The position numbers and the translations under genes are program-made. Positions 49,616-58,020 of a stretch of 64,000 nt of DNA are shown here, in pieces (the stretch's first letter is position 1; each line of letters opens with the position of its first letter). The notes beneath the pieces are model-generated. The model had not been told where the DNA came from. It was given only the letters and a program-made list of their open reading frames with translations, and made no database searches. Source of the stretch: Anabaena sp. 4-3 (GTDB lineage: Bacteria > Cyanobacteriota > Cyanobacteriia > Cyanobacteriales > Nostocaceae); contig NZ_LUHJ01000050.1 in the NCBI RefSeq assembly GCF_001597745.1, forward strand, positions 160,697 through 224,696, read 5' to 3'.

Positions 49616-52600
49616 ATGCCTAATTTAACTTTAGAAAATGACCCGTTGTGGTTTAAAAATGCAATAATTTATGAGTTACCTGTGCGGGCATTTGCTGACA
49701 GTAATGGTGATGGTATAGGAGATTTTCGGGGACTGACGGAAAAGTTAGATTATCTCCAAGAGTTGGGGATTAATGCTATCTGGTTACTGCCATTTTTTCC
49801 CTCACCTTTAAAGGATGATGGTTATGATATTGCTGATTACACCAGTGTGAACCCGATTTATGGTTCGTTGGCAGATTTTAAACAGTTATTGACTGCTGCC
49901 CATCAGCGTGGAATTCGGGTAATTATTGAGTTAATTATTAACCATACATCTGATCAGCATCCTTGGTTTCAACGGGCGCGGCGTTCACCAAAAGGCAGTC
50001 CAGAACGAGATTTTTATGTCTGGAGTGATAGCCCGGAAAAATATCAAGAAGCACGGATTATTTTTCAAGATTTTGAAACTTCTAATTGGGCTTGGGATGC
50101 AGTCGCTAAAGCATATTATTGGCATCGTTTCTACTCCCATCAGCCTGATTTAAATTATGATCATCCCTTAGTGCGTCAAGCTGTATTTGAGGTTCTAGAT
50201 TTTTGGTTGGGGATGGGTGTTGATGGGTTGCGTATGGATGCAGTTCCTTATTTATATGAACGGGAAGGAACGAACTGCGAAAATTTACCAGAAACTCATG
50301 GGTTTTTACAAGAGTTGCGATCGCACGTTGACGCGAAATACCCTAACCGGATGCTGCTAGCAGAAGCTAACCAATGGCCAGAAGATGCAGCCCAATATTA
50401 TGGTACAGGGAATGAGTGTCACATGAACTTCCATTTTCCCCTGATGCCACGTTTATTTATGGCGTTGCGAATGGAAGATAATTTTCCCATTGTCGATATT
50501 CTCCAGCAAACTCCACCCATTCCTGATAATTGTCAATGGGCGTTATTCCTCCGCAACCATGACGAACTTACCTTAGAAATGGTGACGGATGAAGATAGAG
50601 ACTTTATGTATAAGGTATATGCTCAAGACCCAGTAATGCGGCTGAATTTGGGCATTCGTCGCCGATTATCGCCACTTTTAGGGAATGACCGCCGTCAGAT
50701 AGAATTACTTAATAGTTTACTGTTATCTCTGCCAGGTACACCGGTGATATATTATGGTGATGAGATTGGCATGGGTGATAACGTTTATTTAGGCGATCGC
50801 AATGGTGTCAGAACTCCCATGCAGTGGAGTGCAGATCGAAATGCTGGTTTTAGTCGCGCTAATCCCCAGCGTTTATACCTGCCGGTAATTATAGACTCAG
50901 AATACCACTATGAAGCGGTGAACGTGGAAGCTCAACGGGCTAACCCTAACTCTCTGTGGTATTTCATGAAGCGGTTGTTAGCAACTCGTAAACGCTTTCA
51001 AGCTTTAGGAAAAGGACATTTAGAATTACTACACTCTAGTAACCGTAAAGTTTTCGCTTTCATCCGTCGCACATCCACAGAACAAATTCTCGTCGTCGCC
51101 AATTTATCCCACTACGTCCAAACAGTAGGTTTAGACCTTTCAGCATACAACGGACTGCTACCAGTGGAGATTTTTGGCAATACGGAATTTCCCAAAATTG
51201 GCGAATCAGCTTATTTTCTCAGTTTGAGTCCCTACGGCGTTTATTGGTTTACTCTACAACCTAAACCTAGTTTGACTCAACCACCCAAACCGCAAGCAGA
51301 GTTACCTACATTAGTGGTGACGGATGCCTGGCAAAATGTGATTTCGCAACGAGAAGTTAAAGCCGTTTTAGAGTCAACACTGCGGGATTATCTCTATACC
51401 TGTGATTGGTTTGGTGGTAAAACTCAGACTGTACAATCAGTGCAAATTACTGAAGCGATCGCCATACCCTATAATCAGAAGTTAGCTGAAATTGTCTGGT
51501 TACAGGTGGAATATCTGCAAGCCAGTCAGGAAACATATCTATTATTTTTAGCTTATGCCGAAGGTGAACCAGCACTGCACCTATTAGCGGAAACACCACA
51601 GGCTGTCATGGCGCGTCTGCAAGTGCAAGCACAAGAAGAAGTCGGAATTTTATATGATGCTTTAGCAGACAAAGACTTTATCTTGGCATTGTTAGATATC
51701 ATTGCTGATCATCGCACCTATCAGGGAACAACCGGCGAATTATTGGGTACAGCCACAGATTTATTTCCCCACAACCAACCAGCAATTTATCGTCATCCTA
51801 CCGTCAAAGAAGGAGGAGAACAAACCAAAACTTATATTATGTATGACGATAGCCTGTGTTTGAAACTATTCCGCAAAGTCGAAACAGGTATGCACCCTGA
51901 TTTAGAAATTCGGCGATTTTTAGGTGAGAAAAAACGCTTACAACATTTTGTACCGGTAGTTGGAGCGTTAGAATATCGCTATCCTCATAAATCAGGATAT
52001 AGTCCCGCTTTACCTGTGACTGTTGGTATTTTACAAGAGTTAATTTTAGACACCCGCAGTGGTTGGGAATATACCCTTGATAGCTTACGCCACTATTTTG
52101 ATGTTGTCAGCACCGAACAAGCCAATATTGCCGAAATGCCTCTATCATCGGCTTCTTGGCTAGATTTACAAACAAACGAAATTCCCGACTTGGCAATACA
52201 AACTATGAACTCTTACCTGCCAAATGTGCAACTATTAGGTAAGACTACAGCTGAATTGCATATTGCCCTTGCCGCCGACACAGATAACCCCGACTTTGCG
52301 CCAGAACCTTTTTCATCATTTTATCAGCGTTCCATCTATCAAAATGGCCGCAACTTAACCGGGCAAGTCTTTCGGGTACTGCACGAAAAATTAGCATCAT
52401 TACCAGCCAATACCCAACAATTAGCCTTAGAAGTCATCAATAGCCAGCATGAAATTTTATCATGTTTTCAGTCAGTAGTCAAACAAAAAATTACAGCTAA
52501 ACGGACGCGTTATCATGGGGACTATCATCTAGGGCAGTTGCTATATACAGGTAGAGACTTTATCATTACACATTTTGAAGGAAAAGCCGCCAGGAGTTTG

Positions 52601-52972
52601 AGCGATCGCCGGCGCAAGCGATCGCCCCTCAAAGATGTAGCATCCATGTTAGTATCATTTCAATACGCAGTCACTCAAGCCTTACGCCAAGAAATCGCCA
52701 GTGGGATGATTGTCCCAGAAAATCAGCCTGTGATGGCACAATGGGCGCAGATGTGGTACACCTGGGTAAGTAAAGCCTTTTTAAACTCCTATTTAGCAAC
52801 AGCGAGCCAAGACACCTTTTTACCGAAATCAACCGCAGAATTGCAAGTATTACTAACTACTAGCGTCTTAGAAAAATTGATTGACACCCTAGACTCAGAA
52901 CTGAAACATCGCCCAGACTGGGTAGAAGTACCACTACAATTAATTCTACAACTGCTCATAGAAACTTTGTGA
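49616..52972 (+). CDS. treS: Trehalose synthase fused to maltokinase (TreS-Mak)
   Basis: The 1118-residue protein joins two activities. The first 550 residues are a GH13_16 trehalose synthase that interconverts maltose and trehalose (WFKNAIIYELPVRAFADSNGDG, IINHTSDQHPWFQ, nucleophile region GVDGLRMDAVPYL near residue 202, LLAEANQWPE, LRNHDELTLEM). The C-terminal 450 residues resemble maltokinase, which makes maltose 1-phosphate (VLESTLRDYLYTCDWFGGKTQ, LKLFRKVETGMHPDLEIRRFL, and the HGDYHLGQLLYT catalytic block near residue 965). The fusion gives direct use of trehalose for GlgE-type or glycogen metabolism. It stands apart from the treYZ operon. Confidence 0.95.
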   Translation: MPNLTLENDPLWFKNAIIYELPVRAFADSNGDGIGDFRGLTEKLDYLQELGINAIWLLPFFPSPLKDDGYDIADYTSVNPIYGSLADFKQLLTAAHQRGIRVIIELIINHTSDQHPWFQRARRSPKGSPERDFYVWSDSPEKYQEARIIFQDFETSNWAWDAVAKAYYWHRFYSHQPDLNYDHPLVRQAVFEVLDFWLGMGVDGLRMDAVPYLYEREGTNCENLPETHGFLQELRSHVDAKYPNRMLLAEANQWPEDAAQYYGTGNECHMNFHFPLMPRLFMALRMEDNFPIVDILQQTPPIPDNCQWALFLRNHDELTLEMVTDEDRDFMYKVYAQDPVMRLNLGIRRRLSPLLGNDRRQIELLNSLLLSLPGTPVIYYGDEIGMGDNVYLGDRNGVRTPMQWSADRNAGFSRANPQRLYLPVIIDSEYHYEAVNVEAQRANPNSLWYFMKRLLATRKRFQALGKGHLELLHSSNRKVFAFIRRTSTEQILVVANLSHYVQTVGLDLSAYNGLLPVEIFGNTEFPKIGESAYFLSLSPYGVYWFTLQPKPSLTQPPKPQAELPTLVVTDAWQNVISQREVKAVLESTLRDYLYTCDWFGGKTQTVQSVQITEAIAIPYNQKLAEIVWLQVEYLQASQETYLLFLAYAEGEPALHLLAETPQAVMARLQVQAQEEVGILYDALADKDFILALLDIIADHRTYQGTTGELLGTATDLFPHNQPAIYRHPTVKEGGEQTKTYIMYDDSLCLKLFRKVETGMHPDLEIRRFLGEKKRLQHFVPVVGALEYRYPHKSGYSPALPVTVGILQELILDTRSGWEYTLDSLRHYFDVVSTEQANIAEMPLSSASWLDLQTNEIPDLAIQTMNSYLPNVQLLGKTTAELHIALAADTDNPDFAPEPFSSFYQRSIYQNGRNLTGQVFRVLHEKLASLPANTQQLALEVINSQHEILSCFQSVVKQKITAKRTRYHGDYHLGQLLYTGRDFIITHFEGKAARSLSDRRRKRSPLKDVASMLVSFQYAVTQALRQEIASGMIVPENQPVMAQWAQMWYTWVSKAFLNSYLATASQDTFLPKSTAELQVLLTTSVLEKLIDTLDSELKHRPDWVEVPLQLILQLLIETL

Positions 52973-53060
52973 AGTCAAGATTGCAGTTTTCGGTAATGAA
53001 TAGCGACAAATTCCTGTATATACTCACTATCATTAGATCAGAAATAATCATTGGTGACGG

Positions 53061-53096
53061 CGATTGCTCAAAGTTTTCTGAGCAATCGTTTTTTTT
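53061..53096 (+). terminator. Rho-independent terminator after treS
   Basis: CGATTGCTCA pairs with TGAGCAATCG over an eight-base loop, followed by a run of eight T. It stands about 90 bases past the treS stop. Confidence 0.93.
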
Positions 53097-53121
53097 CTGA
53101 AGCTTAACAGCAACACCCCAC

Positions 53122-53697
53122 TCAAAATTCTAATTGAATCTCACAATTTAAGCGTTGTAGCAGTGAAATCTTATACACATCACCCTGATTCATTTCGCCC
53201 GGAGTCTGCATTTGACTCAAAGCCGTGACGACCTCATCAGAATTAGCTGTTAAAATCACCACAGGGCGATCATCGCCAGCTATAGGAAAATCATGCCAAG
53301 TACCGAGATGTAACAACAAACCTTGTCCAGCCTGAAAACGCAAAGCCTGAACTTGACTTAAACTAGGTAAATCCTCCCCAGCCTGATGATTAGGTGGAGC
53401 CATCACCATAATAAACGGAGCCTGACCCAAAGCGATAAACATTTGAGTCATATACAGATGCCTTTCCAACCAAATAACTGGCGGATATCCCGGTAAAATC
53501 TTCGCAGTTCTAAAAGTTGCCCTTCCCCGATAGATAAAATCTACATTTTCCCCTTCCAATACCCTATCTTGATAAAAAGGAATACCCAACCCTGGCTTAC
53601 AGACATCATCCCCCAACAAAAACCCATAAGGTTGAACATTTTCCGCATTAGCATCAAATACAGGTACCCTTAAAACTGGAGTTGAAGAAGTAGCCAT
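53122..53697 (-). CDS. Ureidoglycolate lyase family protein
   Basis: AllA-type ureidoglycolate lyase splits ureidoglycolate into glyoxylate and urea at the end of purine breakdown. The 191-residue protein shows the cupin-like layout of the family: ENVQPYGFLLGDD near the N-terminus, LERHLYMTQMFIALGQAPFIMVMAP in the middle and GQGLLLHLGTWHDFPIAGDDRP (about residue 125) holding the conserved His and Asp. I chose the ATG at 53697, since the longer frame begins with TTG at 53742. Its neighbour is a deacetylase related to allantoinase PuuE, which supports the assignment. Confidence 0.82.
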   Translation of the reverse strand: MATSSTPVLRVPVFDANAENVQPYGFLLGDDVCKPGLGIPFYQDRVLEGENVDFIYRGRATFRTAKILPGYPPVIWLERHLYMTQMFIALGQAPFIMVMAPPNHQAGEDLPSLSQVQALRFQAGQGLLLHLGTWHDFPIAGDDRPVVILTANSDEVVTALSQMQTPGEMNQGDVYKISLLQRLNCEIQLEF

Positions 53698-53830
53698 ACC
53701 ACTAACCCAAATGCCTCTAATAAATCGTGCATCCAAAACCAAAAACCTTCACTAACTCTCTGCGTTCCTACCCTGCGGGAACGCCTAACGGCGTATGCGT
53801 TACCTCCGCGCACCTTTGCGTTGAAAAATT

Positions 53831-54697
53831 TTAATCAATCCTTTCCTCAACCATCCAATCATAAATCCCCTCACCAGTAGTTAACCAAGTATTAGGATGA
53901 CCTTTAATATATAATAAACATTCCTTTAAATACTTTAACCGCAGAGGTTGACCAACAATAAAAGGATGCAACCCAATAGCCATAACCCGTCCTTGAAGTT
54001 TACCATCTTGCCAAAGTTGATCAAATTGGTCAATAATTGCTTGCGAAAATTCAGCACCAGAAAAGCGATTACTCAAACACAAACTAATATCATTAGCTTC
54101 GATAGTATAAGGAATAGCTAACAATTGCCCATCAGACACAGGATACCAAAAAGGTTGCTCATCATTTACCCAGTCAGCAGTATAAACAATACCCGCCGCC
54201 TGTAATAAATCAAAAGTTGATTCAGTAATTGAAAAACCTGGCGTAAGCCAACCTTTAGGAATTTTGCCAGTAGCTTCGCGGAATAAATCTAAAGTTTGAT
54301 TAATTACCTGAGTTTCTGTTTCTCTATCCATGCCACTATGCCCAGTGGAATTATTTAAGCCATGTGCCATGACTTCCCAACCACATTGTGTGATAGCTGC
54401 CATAATTTCTGGATAAAGCGGACAAATTTCCCCATTCACTGCGGCAGTAACCGGAATTTCCAACTCAGCAAATAATTCCAATAACCGCCAAATTCCCACT
54501 TGATTCCCATAGTCTCGCCAACCATAGTTAGCAATTTCTGGATAACTATTTAAATGAGGTTGAATAGCTGTCCCTAATTTCCCAAAAGTGAAATGTTCGA
54601 TATTCATGACTACCCACACAGCCACTCTGGCATCATGGGGAAGTTTAAAGATGGGACGTTGTGAAATTGGTTGAAAAGATGGAGGCTGTATCATCAT
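53831..54697 (-). CDS. Polysaccharide deacetylase-fold hydrolase, PuuE allantoinase-like
   Basis: The 288-residue protein (ATG at 54697; the next codon is also ATG) has the NodB/polysaccharide deacetylase barrel as modified in PuuE allantoinase: VVMNIEHFTFG near residue 31, the long MAHGLNNSTGHSGMD segment, KGWLTPGFSITESTFDLL and IGLHPFIVGQPLRL. Members open the allantoin ring. With the ureidoglycolate lyase-like gene downstream on the same strand it would give two steps of ureide use. A role on a sugar substrate cannot be excluded. Confidence 0.8.
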   Translation of the reverse strand: MMIQPPSFQPISQRPIFKLPHDARVAVWVVMNIEHFTFGKLGTAIQPHLNSYPEIANYGWRDYGNQVGIWRLLELFAELEIPVTAAVNGEICPLYPEIMAAITQCGWEVMAHGLNNSTGHSGMDRETETQVINQTLDLFREATGKIPKGWLTPGFSITESTFDLLQAAGIVYTADWVNDEQPFWYPVSDGQLLAIPYTIEANDISLCLSNRFSGAEFSQAIIDQFDQLWQDGKLQGRVMAIGLHPFIVGQPLRLKYLKECLLYIKGHPNTWLTTGEGIYDWMVEERID

Positions 54698-55099
54698 AAT
54701 ATAAATGTCAAGATTTGCGGATTTGAACAAGTAGGAATTAGCCCCAACTCACTGTTGATTCATCGGGTGCGTGATGTTACCTATAACGTCTCTAAAATTC
54801 AGAAACAGTATCACTTGTAAATTAATATATACCCTGCTCTCAGAAAAAAGCCTTATAACCAACGACGGATGTAAAAGCTGACTAAATCACTCAGGATAAA
54901 GCCAAACTGGCAACAATTCTCATAGTAGGGAAAACCTTGTGTATCGTTAGCACCAAGCATTACAGGCGTTCAATAAATAATTTTCGATTTGGCAATTCAG
55001 CTTTGGAAACTGTACGTTTCACCGTAGGTGTTTTCATGGCCAAGATTTCGATAGTACCCACATTTTAACTGTTCAAACTTAATTCTCATAGGAGGATTT
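54698..55099. other. Divergent intergenic region
   Basis: About 400 bases with no gene. An AGGAGG sequence stands seven bases before the lipoprotein ATG. No repeat family was recognised. Confidence 0.45.
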
Positions 55100-55285
55100 A
55101 TGAGCAAAAAATTCTGTTTGTTAGCTTCATCTGTTGGGTTAAGTATATTTATAGGAGCCTGCGCGCCTGCTACGCAAACCCCAACCACCGCACCCCCAGC
55201 CGCTACACCCCCAGTTGTCACTCCAGAAGTTGTTCCACCAGTCACGCCAGAAGTTACACCTGGAACGACTCCAACCACGCCTTAA
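55100..55285 (+). CDS. Small lipoprotein with Pro/Thr-rich tail
   Basis: The 61-residue product has a signal peptide of type II: basic start (SKK), hydrophobic core and lipobox IGAC with the lipidated Cys at residue 21. The mature part is only 40 residues of Pro, Thr, Ala and Val with PEV/PTTP repeats, and probably forms an extended spacer at the membrane. AGGAGGATTT directly precedes the ATG. Function is unknown. Confidence 0.85.
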   Translation: MSKKFCLLASSVGLSIFIGACAPATQTPTTAPPAATPPVVTPEVVPPVTPEVTPGTTPTTP

Positions 55286-55296
55286 AATCTGAGTAG

Positions 55297-55317
55297 GGGT
55301 TTAGCATCGCTAAACCC
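55297..55317. repeat. GGGTTTAGC hairpin repeat, copy 3
   Basis: GGGTTTAGCATCGCTAAACCC stands 12 bases past the lipoprotein stop. See copies at 23486-23506 and 35543-35561. Confidence 0.75.
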
Positions 55318-55549
55318 TTATAGGAACTTGGGAGTAGGGTATATTGATTTTTTTGTGTGAGGTTGTGGGATTTTCTCGTGAGTAGCTGAGAGGCTATTTG
55401 TGTAATTTCTCCGCTCAATCAATTTTTTTATTGGCGTGAACTGCATAAATTTATGCTACATCGGTGATAAAAAGTCAAGCCGATTGTGGACAATAAAGAC
55501 TCATAAAAAAATTGATTAACCCCATCATCATGGGGCGGTGAGGTATATT

Positions 55550-56011
55550 ATGATTCATCACATTTCTATTTCTGCTGAGAATCCCCAACAAGTTGCCCAA
55601 GTTCTAGCAGAAGTCTTGGATGGTAAAGCTGTTCCCTTTTTCCCCCATCCAGGGAGTTACATGGTTTTACCCCTCGATGAACACGGTACAGGGATTGAAA
55701 TTTATCCTTTAAAAACTCAGCTAAAACCCGGTGAAGGTGATCATGAAGTCACTTTTGTCGAGGCTTCTACTGTGTCTGGTTATACAGCTACCCATGCCGC
55801 CATTTCTGTCTCTACTACTCAAGAGAAAATCGAACAGATTGGTAATCGCGAAGGTTGGAGAGTTGTACGCTGTAATCGTGACTCTTTCTTTGATGTGATT
55901 GAGTTCTGGTTAGAAAACAGAATCATGATTGAACTGCTTACACCAGAAATGGCAGCTCAATATTTAGCAGCTACACATCCTGAAAATTTACAAAAAATGT
56001 TCGCTGCATAA
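55550..56011 (+). CDS. VOC/glyoxalase-like protein
   Basis: The 153-residue protein starts MIHHISISAENPQQVAQVLAE, typical of the vicinal oxygen chelate fold, and continues with a strand pattern ending in VIEFWLENRIMIELLTPEMAAQYL. Metal ligands are plausible (His near the start, Glu in GIEIYP and in MIELL), but the reaction is not known. I chose the ATG at 55550 over the GTG at 55538; the GTGAGG upstream serves as ribosome binding site. Confidence 0.75.
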   Translation: MIHHISISAENPQQVAQVLAEVLDGKAVPFFPHPGSYMVLPLDEHGTGIEIYPLKTQLKPGEGDHEVTFVEASTVSGYTATHAAISVSTTQEKIEQIGNREGWRVVRCNRDSFFDVIEFWLENRIMIELLTPEMAAQYLAATHPENLQKMFAA

Positions 56012-56178
56012 ACATCAAGGTAGGAGACTGGCAGGGGAATTTATCCGGGTGAAGCTCAAGAGCTTTGTTCATGCTACGCTAACGGCAGTTCACCCGGTTA
56101 CTCAATCACAATACCTATTATTTATGCACACGCAGTCAGCAATAGAGGCGGTAATCCTGAAACAAGTTTGTTTGATGA

Positions 56179-56466
56179 CTAGGCAGAAAATTCAGATATT
56201 AGGTAAGAAATACTAAATGCAAACATCGCTAACAAAACTGGTATCACTGTGCTGATTTCCAGTTTCCGCGTTTTGAACACCTCTAGCAAAGATATCGGCA
56301 CAATTACAGGCCAAAAAACTGTTGTAATTAAAAACATGATAAAAGATAAAAATTTGTCTTCTGGGGAAGAAGTAGGGTGACGCAGCGAAAAGCGTAGCCA
56401 GTTAATAAAAAAGTAACAAGTCATCAATAGATAACTAATGATTAAAGTTAATTGTATTTGGTTCAT
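56179..56466 (-). CDS. Small three-span membrane protein of unknown function
   Basis: The 95-residue protein has three membrane spans (LTLIISYLLMTCYFFINW, FLSFIMFLITTVFWPVIVPI and VIPVLLAMFAFSISYLI). The first two are joined by a polar loop with RHPTSSPEDK and the last two by VFKTRKLE. AGGAGT lies eight bases upstream of the ATG, which supports a real gene. I do not recognise the family. Confidence 0.72.
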   Translation of the reverse strand: MNQIQLTLIISYLLMTCYFFINWLRFSLRHPTSSPEDKFLSFIMFLITTVFWPVIVPISLLEVFKTRKLEISTVIPVLLAMFAFSISYLISEFSA

Positions 56467-57153
56467 GACAATTACTCCTGAAGCTCTTGGATATGATCTA
56501 GAATAATTTCAGAGAAATTATTCCACAATGGACTTAATAGAAAATCATAGAGGATTTAAAAGAAATCTTGCTGTTTTTGACCAACATTTAAATTGATAAA
56601 AAACTGCTATTTCTTCGTCAGGAAAATCCTAGGAGAATCATAAACTACATCAAACAGTAATTCTACGGTAATAGCGATAAATATTACTGAGATTACTGAG
56701 AAAAAAATGGCGAATGTTGCATCATACTTTACTTATCTGAGACTTATAGTCATGGTTGTTTGGGTTTAAATGTATTCGATTTGACTGGTTGTTTATATTG
56801 CACCAGATTTGAGTCTTAGAAAATTTATCACCTATACCAGTAAAATTTCAAGATAAATATTGTTGCAGTTTATAAAAATAAGATGATGAATTTTGGGGAA
56901 TATAGCTGAAGACGGTTCAGTTAATTAGCTGTGGTTGCAAGGAATAAAGCGATCGCCATCACAGAAATGACGGCATTAAATTATGCTTACCTGATGACAT
57001 AGCCAATGGCTGACGCACAAACAGCAAGCATCACGGCATGAGGCTAACTCAGGAAGATGTGGCAATTTCTGAGTCTGGGGAATAATGCTGAGGAAACAAG
57101 TAGGCGATCGCCCTCCACCAATGACAATTGTTTGTCTGCCTAAACATCTGGTT
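56467..57153. other. Gene-free region
   Basis: Nearly 700 bases with no frame I can support. The first half is AT-rich. The second half (56930-57120) holds two HIP1 octamers and a base composition closer to coding DNA, with short stretches interrupted by stops, and could be a decayed gene. No RNA gene was recognised. Confidence 0.4.
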
Positions 57154-57867
57154 TCATTTATGGCTGAGTCCGGGCGATATTCTCATATAACCAGCACCGA
57201 TGAGCAAACCGACAAACTGCATCCAGTAAGCTAAACTCGGTTGATTCACACCCACAGGCGGAATGTTTAAACTGCCAATACCGTAGAATAACTGTTGAAC
57301 AAACCACCAAAAAGCATAAAAATAAGCAGGTAACTGGATAGGGATATATATCAAAATTAAAGGTAAAACCGTGTCTATTTTAGTTTTAGGGAACCGCATC
57401 ACATAAGCCCCTAAAATAGCAGCTACAGCCCCATTTGCCCCAATCACAGGAACTCTTAAACTCGGTTCAACCAAAACTTGTGCGATAACAGTTAACACAC
57501 CAGCAATCAGATACAAACCCAAATAACGTCTATGTCCTAGAATATTTTCGACAGATTTACCAAACACCCACAAAAACAACAGATTACCCAAAATTTGACT
57601 AAAACTGCCATGCAGAAATAACCCAAATACCAGAGAAAACAACCGCCCGACAACCACCAACCACGCCGCCGGATTGATCAACAGTGCATTATTGATGGCT
57701 GTAGTCAACTGCGCTGGAACTACACCCCAATGATTAACAAAATTACCTAACTCACCACTCAATTCTAATTTAAGTTGCCATAAAAATATTAAGATGTTAA
57801 TACCAATCAGCCAATAATTAACAATAGGTTGTTTATCAGAGCGTAAGTTATCACTAATAGGAATCAT
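57154..57867 (-). CDS. Rhomboid-fold protein lacking the catalytic residues
   Basis: The 237-residue, six- to seven-span membrane protein follows the bacterial rhomboid plan: VNYWLIGINILIFLWQL in the first span, FLHGSFSQILGNLLFLWVFG in the second (residues 84-103), YLGLYLIAGV, then GANGAVAAILGAY in the fourth. The catalytic Ser of GxSG is Asn145, the usual His after FLHGS is Gln91, and the last span reads WMQFVGLLIGAG where an active enzyme has His. It is therefore probably a non-proteolytic rhomboid that binds membrane proteins. Confidence 0.87.
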   Translation of the reverse strand: MIPISDNLRSDKQPIVNYWLIGINILIFLWQLKLELSGELGNFVNHWGVVPAQLTTAINNALLINPAAWLVVVGRLFSLVFGLFLHGSFSQILGNLLFLWVFGKSVENILGHRRYLGLYLIAGVLTVIAQVLVEPSLRVPVIGANGAVAAILGAYVMRFPKTKIDTVLPLILIYIPIQLPAYFYAFWWFVQQLFYGIGSLNIPPVGVNQPSLAYWMQFVGLLIGAGYMRISPGLSHK

Positions 57868-57915
57868 GGAAATTGGTTATTAGTCATTGGTTATTAGTCA
57901 TTGCTTCTTAGTTAT
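57868..57915. repeat. TTATTAGTCATTGG repeat
   Basis: Units of TTGGTTATTAGTCA lie just before the rhomboid-like gene, of the same family as 16243-16285 and 25972-26052. Confidence 0.6.
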
Positions 57916-58020
57916 TCTTCTGAGTCCCTTCCAGTCTGTTCCAATCCCCCATCCCCACGCTTTCATCAACCTGTGGCAATATTGGAATCAGATCACAATG
58001 CACTCAAGTAGGTAAATTTG

